Origin: Oscillospiraceae bacterium
GTDB taxonomy: Bacteria; Bacillota; Clostridia; Oscillospirales; CAG-272
Length of the DNA stretch: 64,000 bases
Direction of reading: 5' to 3'
Assembly (NCBI GenBank): GCA_015063625.1
Contig: SVTT01000002.1
Coordinates: forward strand, 1 to 64,000
The notes beneath the pieces were generated by a model. The model was not told where the DNA came from. It saw only the letters and a list, made by a program, of their open reading frames with translations, and ran no database searches. Made by a program: the position numbers and the translations under genes. This document shows positions 19,033 through 32,560 of the stretch, piece after piece; positions within the stretch are counted from its first letter, which is position 1; each line of letters starts with the position of its first letter.

Positions 19033-20439
19033 ATGGATCAAAATGAAAATCTGATACCCGAAACAGAGCCTGCCGCTTCGTCGGAGGATGCTCCAAAGGC
19101 GGCGGAAGCACCTTTGGGGGAGGGCGCGCGAGAGGTTGGCGAATCGGCTTCCACCAGCGCTGACGAGGAGAACGCGGATGACCGGGCAGAGAGCCCTGTG
19201 CCCGCTCCCCCGACCGATTGGCGCTTTGGCGACACGGATGCCGAGAAGCGTGATGTGCGCCCGCAAGGAAGCGGCGGAGCGCGGAGCTTCTTCGCCGTTT
19301 TCGGCGGTGTTGTTGCGGCAGCCATGGCGCTGCTCCTGCTGGTGCTTTGCCTCGGTGAATCGGGCTTCCACATTCTTCGCACCGTCACGGTGGAAAAGGA
19401 GCGCATCGTCTATGTGCGCGAGTATGACAGCGCAAGCGGTCTGCTGACTCCCAACGAGGCGGCGGATCAGATGAAAAAATCAACCGTCACCATCTCGGTG
19501 CGTACGGCAACCGGCGTGGGTGTCGGTTCGGGCTTCATCTATACCGAGAACGGCTATATCTGTACCAATCATCACGTGGTGGACGGCGCGACCTCCATTC
19601 AGGTGATCCTGCCCGATGGCGAGGCAGTGGACGCCACACCGGTCGGCTCGGACGAGATGGCGGATCTTGCCGTGATCAAGATCGATAAAACAGGGCTTGT
19701 CCCCGCACAGATCGGCTCATCCGCCGATCTTCTGGTGGGTGACGACGTGGTTGCGGTCGGCTCTCCTGCCAGCATTGACTATGCGGGCACCTCCACCTTC
19801 GGAAAGATCTCCTATACCGAACGCATCGTTCCCCTGACCGACGATCAGGGCATGGTCTATAAGCGCATGCATCTGATCCAAACCGATACCAGCGTCAATC
19901 CCGGTAACTCGGGCGGGCCGCTTGCCGACATGTACGGCAGGGTCGTTGGTATCGTAGTCATGAAGGTGTCTTATTTCGGGGGAACAGTCTATGACGGCAT
20001 CGGCTTTGCGATCCCGATCGACGCGGCAAAGACGGTGATCGACGAGATCATTCGGGACGGAAGATTTACGGGTGAAAATCCCGTGGCAACGGGACGTGCC
20101 GTGCTTGGTATCAGCGGCCGCGGCGTCATGGGAGGCTACTGGTATTCCGATCTCGGGGCAGAGGATTGTATTCAGTCGGCTACCGAGAAAAACGGATACA
20201 CCTATATCGCGCATGACGGCGTATACGTCATGAGCGTCAGTGGCACCAATGCTGCAGGAAAGCTCTATCAGGGCGATATCATCACTAAGATCAATGGTCT
20301 TAATATGTATACCGTGTATGACGTGATCGATCAAGTCAACCGTTATGCACCGGGGCAAGCTGTGATACTGACCGTCCTGCGGCCCGGCAGAGGTGACTAT
20401 TACACTGTCACGATCAAGATCGTGTTGGCGGCGGAATAA
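19033..20439 (+). CDS. HtrA/DegP-like trypsin family serine protease with PDZ
   Basis: ICTNHHVVDGA, QTDTSVNPGNSGGPL; TM anchor. Confidence 0.9.
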   Translation: MDQNENLIPETEPAASSEDAPKAAEAPLGEGAREVGESASTSADEENADDRAESPVPAPPTDWRFGDTDAEKRDVRPQGSGGARSFFAVFGGVVAAAMALLLLVLCLGESGFHILRTVTVEKERIVYVREYDSASGLLTPNEAADQMKKSTVTISVRTATGVGVGSGFIYTENGYICTNHHVVDGATSIQVILPDGEAVDATPVGSDEMADLAVIKIDKTGLVPAQIGSSADLLVGDDVVAVGSPASIDYAGTSTFGKISYTERIVPLTDDQGMVYKRMHLIQTDTSVNPGNSGGPLADMYGRVVGIVVMKVSYFGGTVYDGIGFAIPIDAAKTVIDEIIRDGRFTGENPVATGRAVLGISGRGVMGGYWYSDLGAEDCIQSATEKNGYTYIAHDGVYVMSVSGTNAAGKLYQGDIITKINGLNMYTVYDVIDQVNRYAPGQAVILTVLRPGRGDYYTVTIKIVLAAE

Positions 20440-20481
20440 GCATCAAAACGCAATTAATACTTTATAGAAAGGAATTGACTT

Positions 20482-21219
20482 ATGCTTCCTTTTCTCGATT
20501 CACTTCGAACCATGACCTATGATAACAGCTTCTGGATCGCGCTGTTCCGCCTTGGCGTGGCGGCATTCTGCGGCGGCTGCATCGGACTTGAGCGAGGCAA
20601 AAAGCGCCGTCCTGCAGGCTTCCGTACCCATATGCTGGTCTGCATCGGTGCAACGCTTGCCATGATCATCAGCCAGTATTCCACCATGATGGTCAGCACC
20701 TTTTGGGAGAACATCGTTGCCTTTGACGGCAATAAGTATACCGACGTATCCCGTCTTGGCGCACAGGTCATCAACGGCATCGGCTTTCTTGGCGCGGGCA
20801 CGATCATCGTGACGGGGCAGCAGGAGGTCAAGGGTCTGACCACCGCGGCGGGGCTTTGGGCGTCCGCCTGCATGGGGCTTTGCATCGGTGCGGGCTTTGT
20901 GGAGGGTGCCTTGGTCGGTTGTGTTCTGATCATTCTGACCATCACGGTGTTCAACCATTTTGAGCGTGTGATCGTGTCGCACGCCCGTAACATCAACCTC
21001 TACGTTGAGTTTGTCAATGTCGATGACGTGGGCGGCATCATCTCGGCGATCAAGGCGCAGGACATCCGCATTTTTGACGTGGAGATCAAGAAAAGCAAGG
21101 GGCATGGCGACAACCAGAGCGCGGTGTTCTCTATCCGCTTGCCCAAGAAAATGTCCCACGCCACGGTCATGACTGTGCTTGCCGATGTGGACAACGTCCG
21201 TGCCATTGAAGAACTGTAA
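20482..21219 (+). CDS. MgtC/SapB family membrane protein
   Basis: GGCIGLERGKKRRPAGFRTHMLVCIGA. Confidence 0.9.
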   Translation: MLPFLDSLRTMTYDNSFWIALFRLGVAAFCGGCIGLERGKKRRPAGFRTHMLVCIGATLAMIISQYSTMMVSTFWENIVAFDGNKYTDVSRLGAQVINGIGFLGAGTIIVTGQQEVKGLTTAAGLWASACMGLCIGAGFVEGALVGCVLIILTITVFNHFERVIVSHARNINLYVEFVNVDDVGGIISAIKAQDIRIFDVEIKKSKGHGDNQSAVFSIRLPKKMSHATVMTVLADVDNVRAIEEL

Positions 21220-21233
21220 GGGAGGAAGGATCG

Positions 21234-21932
21234 ATGAGAGAGCTTTTTGATTATCTCCGCTTTGCGGATGGATTTCATATGTGGGGCGCTGTTTTTCGCA
21301 TGGTGCTTGCCGTGGTCTGCGGCGGTATCATCGGTATCGAGAGAGAGCATAAGCGCCGTCCCGCAGGCTTCCGTACGCATATTCTCATTTGCCTTGGCGC
21401 TTCGCTCACCACATTGACCAGCCAGTATCTTTACCTCGAGATGCAGATGTTTACCGACCTTGCCCGTCTTGGTGCACAGGTTATCGCAGGCATCGGCTTT
21501 ATCGGTGCGGGAACCATCATTGTCACCAAGCGCCGTCAGGTCAAGGGACTGACGACAGCTGCGGGTCTTTGGGCATCTGCCATCGTCGGTCTTGCCATCG
21601 GCGCGGGCTATTACGAGGCGGCGGCGATCGCTACCCTGCTGATCCTGTTCGTTGAGCTGGTGCTCTCGCGCTTCGAGTATTTTATTATGTCCACGGCGCG
21701 TACGATACATATTTATGTGGAGTACCGTCAGAACGATGCGCTGGTTGCGATGAACGAGTTCCTGCGCACCCACCGCGTCACCGTTACCGACCTGCAGATC
21801 ACAAAATCGGGTGCCGCGACCCAAAATCCTTGCGCCATCTTTTCTCTGGATCTTCCGAGAAAGCTGACTCACGATAAGCTGATGACGGCACTTTCCAAGA
21901 TCGAAAACGTTGTATCGGTCGAGGAGCTTTGA
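21234..21932 (+). CDS. MgtC/SapB family membrane protein (paralog)
   Basis: GGIIGIEREHKRRPAGFRTHILICLGA. Confidence 0.9.
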   Translation: MRELFDYLRFADGFHMWGAVFRMVLAVVCGGIIGIEREHKRRPAGFRTHILICLGASLTTLTSQYLYLEMQMFTDLARLGAQVIAGIGFIGAGTIIVTKRRQVKGLTTAAGLWASAIVGLAIGAGYYEAAAIATLLILFVELVLSRFEYFIMSTARTIHIYVEYRQNDALVAMNEFLRTHRVTVTDLQITKSGAATQNPCAIFSLDLPRKLTHDKLMTALSKIENVVSVEEL

Positions 21933-21945
21933 TCCCTATAAAGAA

Positions 21946-22214
21946 GGAGCTGTCTCAAATGCGAAATTTGAGACAGCTCCTTTTGCTATGTTGAAGGGGC
22001 TCGGCAGATTTAGGCGAGAAGCGTTGATCGCGAGGCGTGAGGCGTACAAAGGTACGTCGAGCCTCGGGAGCGACGGTAGAAAAAGTCCGATTATAAAATA
22101 TGAAATCCCCAGGATTTCTACCTTAAAACGTCTCATTTACGGCTTTTGCTATATTTGAGATCGTTTTTTTCTTTGTTTTCGGACTTTTTCGGTCTCGTCA
22201 AATGTGACAGCCTC
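21946..22214 (+). repeat. Convergent-gap hairpin element, copy C (diverged)
   Basis: Shares ggggct...tttag, aggcgta-loop-tacgtcgag hairpin and ggatttctacct with copies A/B; own ends ggagctgtctcaaatg / catttgacaa-like caaatgtgacagcctc. Confidence 0.75.
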
Positions 22215-22219
22215 TTTTT

Positions 22220-25447
<3,228 letters not shown>

Positions 25448-25522
25448 TTACACGCACGGGATTTTATGATAAAATGGAAAGACTTGAAGGTGTCCGAAAT
25501 TGCGGTAAAGGGGAGGGGAGTT

Positions 25523-26251
25523 ATGCGCCTTGACAAGTTTTTGAGCGTGACAGCCACGGCGACTCGCAGTGAAGCGGCGCGTGCCGTCCGCGCTCACCGC
25601 GTGACGGTGAACGGCGAGGTCGCGGCGCGTGCCGATCTGAGCATCGATCCCATACGGGATCGGGTGGTGTTCGGTGGCACTCCCGTCCGCTATCGCGCCC
25701 ATCATTACATTCTTTTAAATAAACCGTCGGGCTATGTCAGTGCCACCGAGGACGGTAAGGATCCCACGGTGCTTGCGCTGTTACCCGAAAAGTATACCGT
25801 TCTGGGGCTTTTTCCCTGTGGCCGTCTGGATAAGAATACGTTGGGACTCATGCTGCTGACCGATGACGGGGATACGGCGCACCGCCTGCTTTCCCCCCGT
25901 CGCCACGTTGAAAAACGCTACCTCTTCCGTGCCGAGCATCCCCTCACCGAGGAGGAGTGCAGTCGCTTTCGGCAAGGACTTGTGCTGGAGGATGGGTACG
26001 AAACCAAGCCTGCCGATATCGAGCTTGCACCCGATGGCATGAGTGGTGTGATCACACTGGTGGAGGGAAAATACCACCAGATCAAGCGCATGCTGCAATC
26101 GCTCGATAACCGTATTACCTACCTTGAGCGCATATCCTTTGGACCGCTCACTCTGCCTCCCGAGCTTTCGCGCGGCGAGTGGCGCGAGCTGACCGAGGAG
26201 GAAGAAGCGGCGATCCTTCGTGCCGCAAACCCCGAAAATAAGGAGATATGA
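25523..26251 (+). CDS. RsuA-family pseudouridine synthase
   Basis: MRLDKFLSVTATATRSEA S4 domain; GRLDKNTLGLMLLT; ATG after ggggagggga. Confidence 0.9.
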   Translation: MRLDKFLSVTATATRSEAARAVRAHRVTVNGEVAARADLSIDPIRDRVVFGGTPVRYRAHHYILLNKPSGYVSATEDGKDPTVLALLPEKYTVLGLFPCGRLDKNTLGLMLLTDDGDTAHRLLSPRRHVEKRYLFRAEHPLTEEECSRFRQGLVLEDGYETKPADIELAPDGMSGVITLVEGKYHQIKRMLQSLDNRITYLERISFGPLTLPPELSRGEWRELTEEEEAAILRAANPENKEI

Positions 26252-28446
26252 CTGTGAACATGATCGAAACACTTGCAAAGGAACTGAATCTGACCGTGGA
26301 GCAGACCGAGAGGACGGTCGCGCTGATCGACGAGGGGAATACCATTCCCTTCATTGCCCGTTATCGCAAGGAGGTCACCGGCTCGCTTGACGATACCGTG
26401 CTCCGCAAGCTGGAGGAAAGACTTCGCTATCTGCGCAGCATCGAAACGCGAAGAATCGAGGTTAAGAATCTCATCGCCGCACAGGAAAAGCTGACCCCCG
26501 AGATCGAGCGTGCCATCGACGTTGCCGTCACCATCACCGAGATCGACGATATCTACCGCCCGTTCCGTCCCCACCGTAAGACCCGTGCCTCGGTGGCAAG
26601 GGAGAAGGGGCTGGAGCCGCTTGCCGAGGCGCTTTTGGCACAGGAAAAGAGCTATTCTCCCACGCTGGAGGAGCTGGCGGCGTCCTTGATCAGTGAGGAA
26701 AAGGGCGTAAAAAGCGCCGAGGAAGCATTTGCGGGAGCCATGGATATCATTGCCGAGGAGATCTCGGATAACGCCGAGTACCGAAAGGGGATTCGTGCGC
26801 TGACATGGTCGCACGGATCGCTGGAATCGAAAAGGGCAAAGGACGAGAGCTCGGTCTACGAGCAATATTATGATTATTCCGAACGGATCAATAAGGTTCC
26901 CGGGCATCGCGTGCTCGCGATCAATCGCGGCGAAAAGGAGGAATTCCTGAAGGTGTCGGTCACGGTTCCTTCCGATATCGTTTTGAATCACCTCTTCCAC
27001 GCTGTGGTCAAGGCGGGCGAAAGCCCTGCAAGGAAATATGTTAGCGCCGCCGTCACCGACAGCTATGAGCGTCTGATCGCGCCCTCTGTTGAGCGAGAGC
27101 TGCGCAACGATCTCTTTGACAGTGCCGCGGCGGGCGCCATCGTGCTCTTCTCGGATAATCTTCAGCATCTTCTCATGCAGGCGCCCTTGAAGGGAAAGAC
27201 CGTGCTCGGCTATGACCCCGGCTACGTGAACGGCTGTAAGCTTGCCGTTGTAGACAAGACTGGCAAGGTGCTGGACACCGCGGTCATCTATCCCACCAAG
27301 CCTCGCATGCGCACAGAGGAGTCGACGCGCGTGATGAAGCGTCTGATCCTCACCTACGGCGTGGACGTGATCGCCATCGGCAACGGCACGGCATCTCGCG
27401 AGAGCGAGAGGTTTGTGGCGGACGTGCTGCGCGGCATGGACGTCAAGACCAAATATATCATTGTCAGCGAGGCGGGCGCCTCGGTCTATTCGGCGTCCAA
27501 GCTTGCGGCGGACGAGTTTCCCGATTTTGATGTGATGCAGCGCTCGGCAGTGTCGATCGCGCGCCGCTTGCAGGATCCGCTTGCCGAGCTTGTCAAGATC
27601 GATCCCAAGGCGATCGGCGTGGGGCAGTATCAGCACGATATGAAGCCCGCACAGCTGGATACGGCGCTCACGGGCGTGGTGGAGGATTGCGTTAATAAGG
27701 TGGGCGTTGACCTCAACACCGCCTCGCATTCCTTGCTCTCCTACATTTCGGGCATCAATGCCGTCAGTGCCAAAAATATCGTGAAGTACCGCGAGGAAAA
27801 CGGCGAATTCCGCACCCGCAAAGAGGTACTGAAGGTGCCTCGCATCGGCGCCAAGGCGTACGAGCAGTGCGCGGGATTTTTGCGCGTGCCCGGCTCGCGC
27901 GAGGTGCTTGATAATACGGGTGTCCACCCCGAGTCCTACGAGGCGGCGCGTGCGCTGCTTGCCCGCTTCGGCTATACCGAGGCAGACGTCAGGAACGGTA
28001 AGCTTGCGGACATCGGCAAAAGGGTAAGAAGCGAGGGCAGCGCAGGGCTTGCCGCCGAGCTTGGGATCGGCGAGCCCACGCTGCTTGACATCGCCGCCGA
28101 GCTGGAAAAGCCGGGCAGAGATCTGCGTGATGATTTTGTCCCTCCGCTGCTTTCGGAGGACGTGCTCGAATTGAGCGACCTCAGACCGGGACAGATCCTG
28201 TCGGGCACGGTGCGCAACGTCATCGATTTCGGCGCCTTTGTGGACATCGGCGTGCACCAGGATGGGCTGGTCCACATTTCGGAGCTTTCGGATAAATTCG
28301 TCAAGCATCCGCGTGAGGTGGTTTCGGTGGGTGACATCGTTCGCGTACGCGTGCTCAGTGTGGACGTTGCCAAAAAGCGTATCGCCCTTTCCATGAAGAC
28401 GATGAAGGATGCCTCGACGGACAAGGAGGGGAAGAGCGCACGCTGA
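26248..28446 (+). CDS. tex: Tex family RNA-binding/transcription accessory protein
   Basis: IPFIARYRKEVTGSLDD; GYDPGYVNGCKLAVVD; C-terminal S1 domain. Confidence 0.93.
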   Translation: MTVNMIETLAKELNLTVEQTERTVALIDEGNTIPFIARYRKEVTGSLDDTVLRKLEERLRYLRSIETRRIEVKNLIAAQEKLTPEIERAIDVAVTITEIDDIYRPFRPHRKTRASVAREKGLEPLAEALLAQEKSYSPTLEELAASLISEEKGVKSAEEAFAGAMDIIAEEISDNAEYRKGIRALTWSHGSLESKRAKDESSVYEQYYDYSERINKVPGHRVLAINRGEKEEFLKVSVTVPSDIVLNHLFHAVVKAGESPARKYVSAAVTDSYERLIAPSVERELRNDLFDSAAAGAIVLFSDNLQHLLMQAPLKGKTVLGYDPGYVNGCKLAVVDKTGKVLDTAVIYPTKPRMRTEESTRVMKRLILTYGVDVIAIGNGTASRESERFVADVLRGMDVKTKYIIVSEAGASVYSASKLAADEFPDFDVMQRSAVSIARRLQDPLAELVKIDPKAIGVGQYQHDMKPAQLDTALTGVVEDCVNKVGVDLNTASHSLLSYISGINAVSAKNIVKYREENGEFRTRKEVLKVPRIGAKAYEQCAGFLRVPGSREVLDNTGVHPESYEAARALLARFGYTEADVRNGKLADIGKRVRSEGSAGLAAELGIGEPTLLDIAAELEKPGRDLRDDFVPPLLSEDVLELSDLRPGQILSGTVRNVIDFGAFVDIGVHQDGLVHISELSDKFVKHPREVVSVGDIVRVRVLSVDVAKKRIALSMKTMKDASTDKEGKSAR

Positions 28447-28666
28447 AAGCTGCATTCGTTCATAAATGAACGCGCTTTTCGCCATCTGCATCCAAACTGT
28501 GACGGCGGTGTGTCAGGCTTTTGACGACCGTTGTGCATGTTGCATAAACCCGATGATCAAATTTTGGAGATTTGACATCTTCCCAACCGAGTCGGAATTT
28601 GTTATAATAATAATTGTTAAGAACTATGTTTGTGGCGCGTTTTTGTGCCCGCCAAGGAGGATTATC

Positions 28667-29824
28667 ATGGCAAGCTTATCGCTCAGACACATTTACAAAA
28701 AGTACCCGGGCGGCGTTACCGCTGTATCCGATTTCAACCTTGAGATCAAGGACAAGGAGTTTATCGTTTTCGTCGGTCCCTCCGGCTGCGGTAAGACCAC
28801 CACGCTCCGTATGATCGCAGGTCTTGAGGAGATCACCGAGGGTGAGCTTTTCATCGGTGACCAGCTGGTCAACGACGTAGCACCTAAGGATCGTAAGATC
28901 GCGATGGTGTTCCAGAACTACGCGCTTTATCCCCACATGTCCGTGTTTGACAACATGGCGTTTGGCTTGAAGCTGAACAAGACCCCCAAGGAGGAGATCA
29001 AGCGCCGCGTTGAGGAGGCTGCCCGTATCCTTGATATCACCCACCTGCTTGACCGTAAGCCCAAGGCTCTCTCGGGCGGTCAGAAGCAGCGTGTTGCTCT
29101 GGGTCGTGCGATCGTCCGTCATCCTAAGGTGTTTTTGCTTGACGAGCCGCTTTCCAACCTGGATGCAAAGCTTCGTGCAACCATGAGAACCGAGCTGACT
29201 AAGCTCCACAAGAGCGTCGGTACCACCTTCATTTACGTTACGCACGACCAGGTCGAGGCTATGACCATGGCAACCCGTATTGTTGTTATGAAGGACGGTC
29301 TGATCCAGCAGGTCGATACTCCTCAGAACCTTTATGACAATCCTTGCAACATCTTTGTTGCAGGCTTCATCGGCACTCCTCAGATGAACTTCATCAACGG
29401 CTCTCTTTCCAAGGATAAGGAAACCGGTGATATCTTCTTCAACTTCAACGGTAATGCCATCAAGCTTCCCGCAGAGAAGAATGCAGAGGGCGTGCTTGAC
29501 GAGTACATCGACAAAGAGGTCATTGCAGGTCTGCGTCCCGAGTGTATCCATGATGCTCCCATGCAGCTTGCTGCTCTTTCCGAGAGCTGCATCGAGGTTG
29601 ACGTCGACGTGACCGAGCTGATGGGCGCTGAGATCTATCTCTACCTCAACAGCTACGCTCCCGTTGTCGAGGGCTCCAAGGAGATCGAGCGTGAGTATAC
29701 CAGACTCATTGCACGTGTTTCCTCTCGCTCCACCAGCCGTTCGGGCGACAAGATCAAGGTTGCTCTTGATGCTTCCCGTATCCACATCTTCGATAAGGAT
29801 ACCGAGCGTTGCATCGTTCACTGA
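28667..29824 (+). CDS. Sugar ABC transporter ATP-binding protein (MsmX/UgpC type)
   Basis: FVGPSGCGKTTTLRMIAGLEEI, LSGGQKQRVALGRAIV. Confidence 0.92.
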   Translation: MASLSLRHIYKKYPGGVTAVSDFNLEIKDKEFIVFVGPSGCGKTTTLRMIAGLEEITEGELFIGDQLVNDVAPKDRKIAMVFQNYALYPHMSVFDNMAFGLKLNKTPKEEIKRRVEEAARILDITHLLDRKPKALSGGQKQRVALGRAIVRHPKVFLLDEPLSNLDAKLRATMRTELTKLHKSVGTTFIYVTHDQVEAMTMATRIVVMKDGLIQQVDTPQNLYDNPCNIFVAGFIGTPQMNFINGSLSKDKETGDIFFNFNGNAIKLPAEKNAEGVLDEYIDKEVIAGLRPECIHDAPMQLAALSESCIEVDVDVTELMGAEIYLYLNSYAPVVEGSKEIEREYTRLIARVSSRSTSRSGDKIKVALDASRIHIFDKDTERCIVH

Positions 29825-29840
29825 TCCGAGAAGATCAAAA

Positions 29841-29867
29841 GCGCCGCACAGAGCTGCGGCGCTTTTT
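29841..29867 (+). terminator. Intrinsic terminator
   Basis: gcgccgcacagagctgcggcgcttttt. Confidence 0.8.
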
Positions 29868-29951
29868 CGTTGCATTTTCCCACTTGGCATTGACAGCGGG
29901 TGGAAAATGGGGTAAAATAAATGAGGAATAACCGAAAGGAGATGATATGCT

Positions 29952-30947
29952 GTGACGCCCGAGGAAAAGAGCTACCGCGCGGTCGTAAATCGCATTGCTA
30001 TTTGTCTCCTTGTGTTTTGCGCACTGTTTTTTGCCTATTCGAATTTCATGGGAGTCGTAATGGGATTGGCGGCGTCCATGTCGCCCGTGGCAGGAACAGT
30101 GCTTTATGAGATCGTATACGGCGTGCTTTATGCCGCAACCTTTCTCCTGCCTGTTTTGCTGTTCCGCTTGCTATCCGGTGGGAGAGGAACGGCGCCCATT
30201 GCCACCGCATGGCGTATGCCTCGCTATACGCTGTTGTATATTTTTGTTTCCATCGCCATCATCTCTGCGGCAGGCTATCTCAATTCCATGCTGCTCGAGA
30301 TTTTTGAATACGGTGAGTTTACCGATGACGTGCTGTTTGAAGCGGACATCAGCACCAATTACGAGCTAGTCCTGATGTTCTTCACCACTGCCATCGTTCC
30401 CGCCTTTGTAGAGGAGCTGCTGTTCCGCGGCGTGGTGCTCGGCAATCTCTTGCCCTATGGCAGAACCACTGCTGTACTTGCGAGTGCGCTTCTCTTTGGT
30501 GCGATGCATCAGAATGCGGGTCAGCTTCTTTATGCCACGGTTGCAGGACTGGTGCTCGGCTATATTTACGTTTATACCAAGTCGATCTGGTGCTGCGTGC
30601 TCATTCATTTCTGCAATAATTTCCTCTCGGTGCTCAACGTCGGGATCTATGAGCGTATGGGCTCCGATACCGCCGTTGCCGTACTGTATCTGATCGAGCT
30701 GATCGTGTTTTTGATCGGCATTCTCTGTGCCGTTCGCCTGATGTATCTGGAAAGGGATCGCAAGGAGGAGCTGCTGCAGGAGGGCGCCTTTTTAAAAACC
30801 GTGGATCCGGATCCCGAGCATACCTTGATCGACATCAGCTTTTCACGCCGCGTGCGCCTGTTTTTCTCCGTCCCCATGATCGTCTTTCTTTCGCTTTGCG
30901 TAGCGCAGATGCTGCTATTGCTGTTGCTTTCCTTGGTGATGACATGA
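29952..30947 (+). CDS. CPBP family intramembrane metalloprotease
   Basis: EELLFRGVVLGNL, HQNAGQLLYATVAGLVLGYIY; GTG start. Confidence 0.85.
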   Translation: MTPEEKSYRAVVNRIAICLLVFCALFFAYSNFMGVVMGLAASMSPVAGTVLYEIVYGVLYAATFLLPVLLFRLLSGGRGTAPIATAWRMPRYTLLYIFVSIAIISAAGYLNSMLLEIFEYGEFTDDVLFEADISTNYELVLMFFTTAIVPAFVEELLFRGVVLGNLLPYGRTTAVLASALLFGAMHQNAGQLLYATVAGLVLGYIYVYTKSIWCCVLIHFCNNFLSVLNVGIYERMGSDTAVAVLYLIELIVFLIGILCAVRLMYLERDRKEELLQEGAFLKTVDPDPEHTLIDISFSRRVRLFFSVPMIVFLSLCVAQMLLLLLLSLVMT

Positions 30948-31414
30948 GTAATCGATCAGAAAATCGTCCCGTGAGGGATGAGGATTTTATGCGCCTTGCG
31001 CTTGCACAGGCACAATATGCCGCCGCCGAGGGGGAAACCCCTGTCGGCGCCGTGGTGGTGCGGGAGGGCTGCGTGATCGCCGCAGCACACAACCGCCGCG
31101 AGCATGAGCTGGATATCGCCGCGCACGCCGAGCTGACGGCATTGCGTATCGCGGCAAAGGAAAAGGGGGACTGGCGGCTTTCGGATTGTACGCTTTACGT
31201 CACGCTTGAGCCATGTCCGATGTGTGCGGGCGCCATTCTTGCCGCACGCGTTTCGCGCGTGGTCTACGGTGCGAAGGATCCGACCGCAGGCGCCATGGGC
31301 AGCGTGCTGAACCTGCCGCGCTATCCGCTTGGCGCAAAGCCGACCGTCACACCGATGGTGCTGGAGGAGGAGTGCAGAGCGCTGCTGCAAGACTTCTTTA
31401 AGCAGAGAAGGTAA
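30944..31414 (+). CDS. tadA: tRNA-specific adenosine deaminase
   Basis: HAELTALR, TLEPCPMCAGAI; ATGA overlap with preceding gene. Confidence 0.92.
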   Translation: MSNRSENRPVRDEDFMRLALAQAQYAAAEGETPVGAVVVREGCVIAAAHNRREHELDIAAHAELTALRIAAKEKGDWRLSDCTLYVTLEPCPMCAGAILAARVSRVVYGAKDPTAGAMGSVLNLPRYPLGAKPTVTPMVLEEECRALLQDFFKQRR

Positions 31415-31421
31415 CACTGGA

Positions 31422-31644
31422 GGGGCTGATTCATTTAGCGCCGAACAAAAACACACAAAGAGGAAACTGAAAAATGAAGCCGCTTTATCTGTCAAAAATG
31501 GCAGAAAAGGCGGCTTTTTAGGTAGAAATTCTTGCGAATTTCAATTTAAATGTGTGTTTTTTAGGTGCGCTCTTGGCACTCGACGTATTTGTATACGCCT
31601 AACGTGCCAAGATCACACCTTCTGCATCTAAATGACGTAGCCCC
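31422..31644 (-). repeat. Convergent-gap hairpin element, copy B (223 bp)
   Basis: Reverse complement essentially identical to 12736-12958. Confidence 0.92.
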
Positions 31645-31650
31645 TTTGCT

Positions 31651-32469
31651 TTATTGCCCGTGTATACGGCGAAATACACGGGGGGAGATCCCGTGTGTAT
31701 CTGAAAATTTGCGCGAGAAATAGAATTGATCGCAAAAGCCGAGTTGCTCGCTGACATCCTTGATCGAAAGGGTGGGATCGACAAGCAGGACCTCTGCACG
31801 CGCCATCAGACAGTCGTCGATATAACGTCCGAGCGATTTGCCAATATCGGACTTAAAGCGCCGTTGCAGGACGGTTTTGGAAACGAAGAGGGCATCCGCA
31901 ATGTCGCTGACGCAAAGCCCTGCGTGAAGATGCTGCTCCACAAAGGAAAGGGCGGCGCCGGTGGTCCTGGTGTAGGTGACGATGGGCAGCGTGGGCTCCA
32001 TCATTGTCAGTGCACGGTCAAGCACCTCGTAGAGCAGGTGCTTCAAGCGTATGGCGGCACGGATGTCATTTTGCTCGCAAAGGGATGCCACCTCGGCGGT
32101 CGTACGGTCGTGATCCTCTAACACAAGACAGCTTCGGACGCCCGAAAGCGCATCACTACCGTTCGGCAGTGTGAGATTCAGGTGCACGAAGATCTTTTCA
32201 AGCATGCCTTCGCAGGAGCAGGAAAAATCAAGATCGGCGGGAATGACGTAGATATAGCCGGGGGAGAGGACCAGCGGAGCGCCGCCGATCTCAACGGCAG
32301 CCTCGCCCTTGATGGGAAAGTAGATGCGGGTAAAGGCGGCACGCAGATGAGGAAAGCACCAGCTTTTGTCGAGCACGGCATGACTGATGTCATAAATCTC
32401 CATATTGATCTTTCGCTCTGCATAAAGCAATAGCTCGTTTTGTTTGATGATCATGGCACATTTCTCCAT
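31651..32469 (-). CDS. AraC family transcriptional regulator
   Basis: Cupin-like N-terminus; C-terminal double HTH LSIKDVSEQLGFCDQFYFSRKFSDTHGISP. Confidence 0.88.
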   Translation of the reverse strand: MEKCAMIIKQNELLLYAERKINMEIYDISHAVLDKSWCFPHLRAAFTRIYFPIKGEAAVEIGGAPLVLSPGYIYVIPADLDFSCSCEGMLEKIFVHLNLTLPNGSDALSGVRSCLVLEDHDRTTAEVASLCEQNDIRAAIRLKHLLYEVLDRALTMMEPTLPIVTYTRTTGAALSFVEQHLHAGLCVSDIADALFVSKTVLQRRFKSDIGKSLGRYIDDCLMARAEVLLVDPTLSIKDVSEQLGFCDQFYFSRKFSDTHGISPRVFRRIHGQ

Positions 32470-32560
32470 ATATTGAAGTCAAAAATTCATGGTTTCTTTT
32501 CCTATTATATGCTATAGTAAAGGGGAAGTCAATAGTCAGAACATCAAAAAGGAGAAGAGC

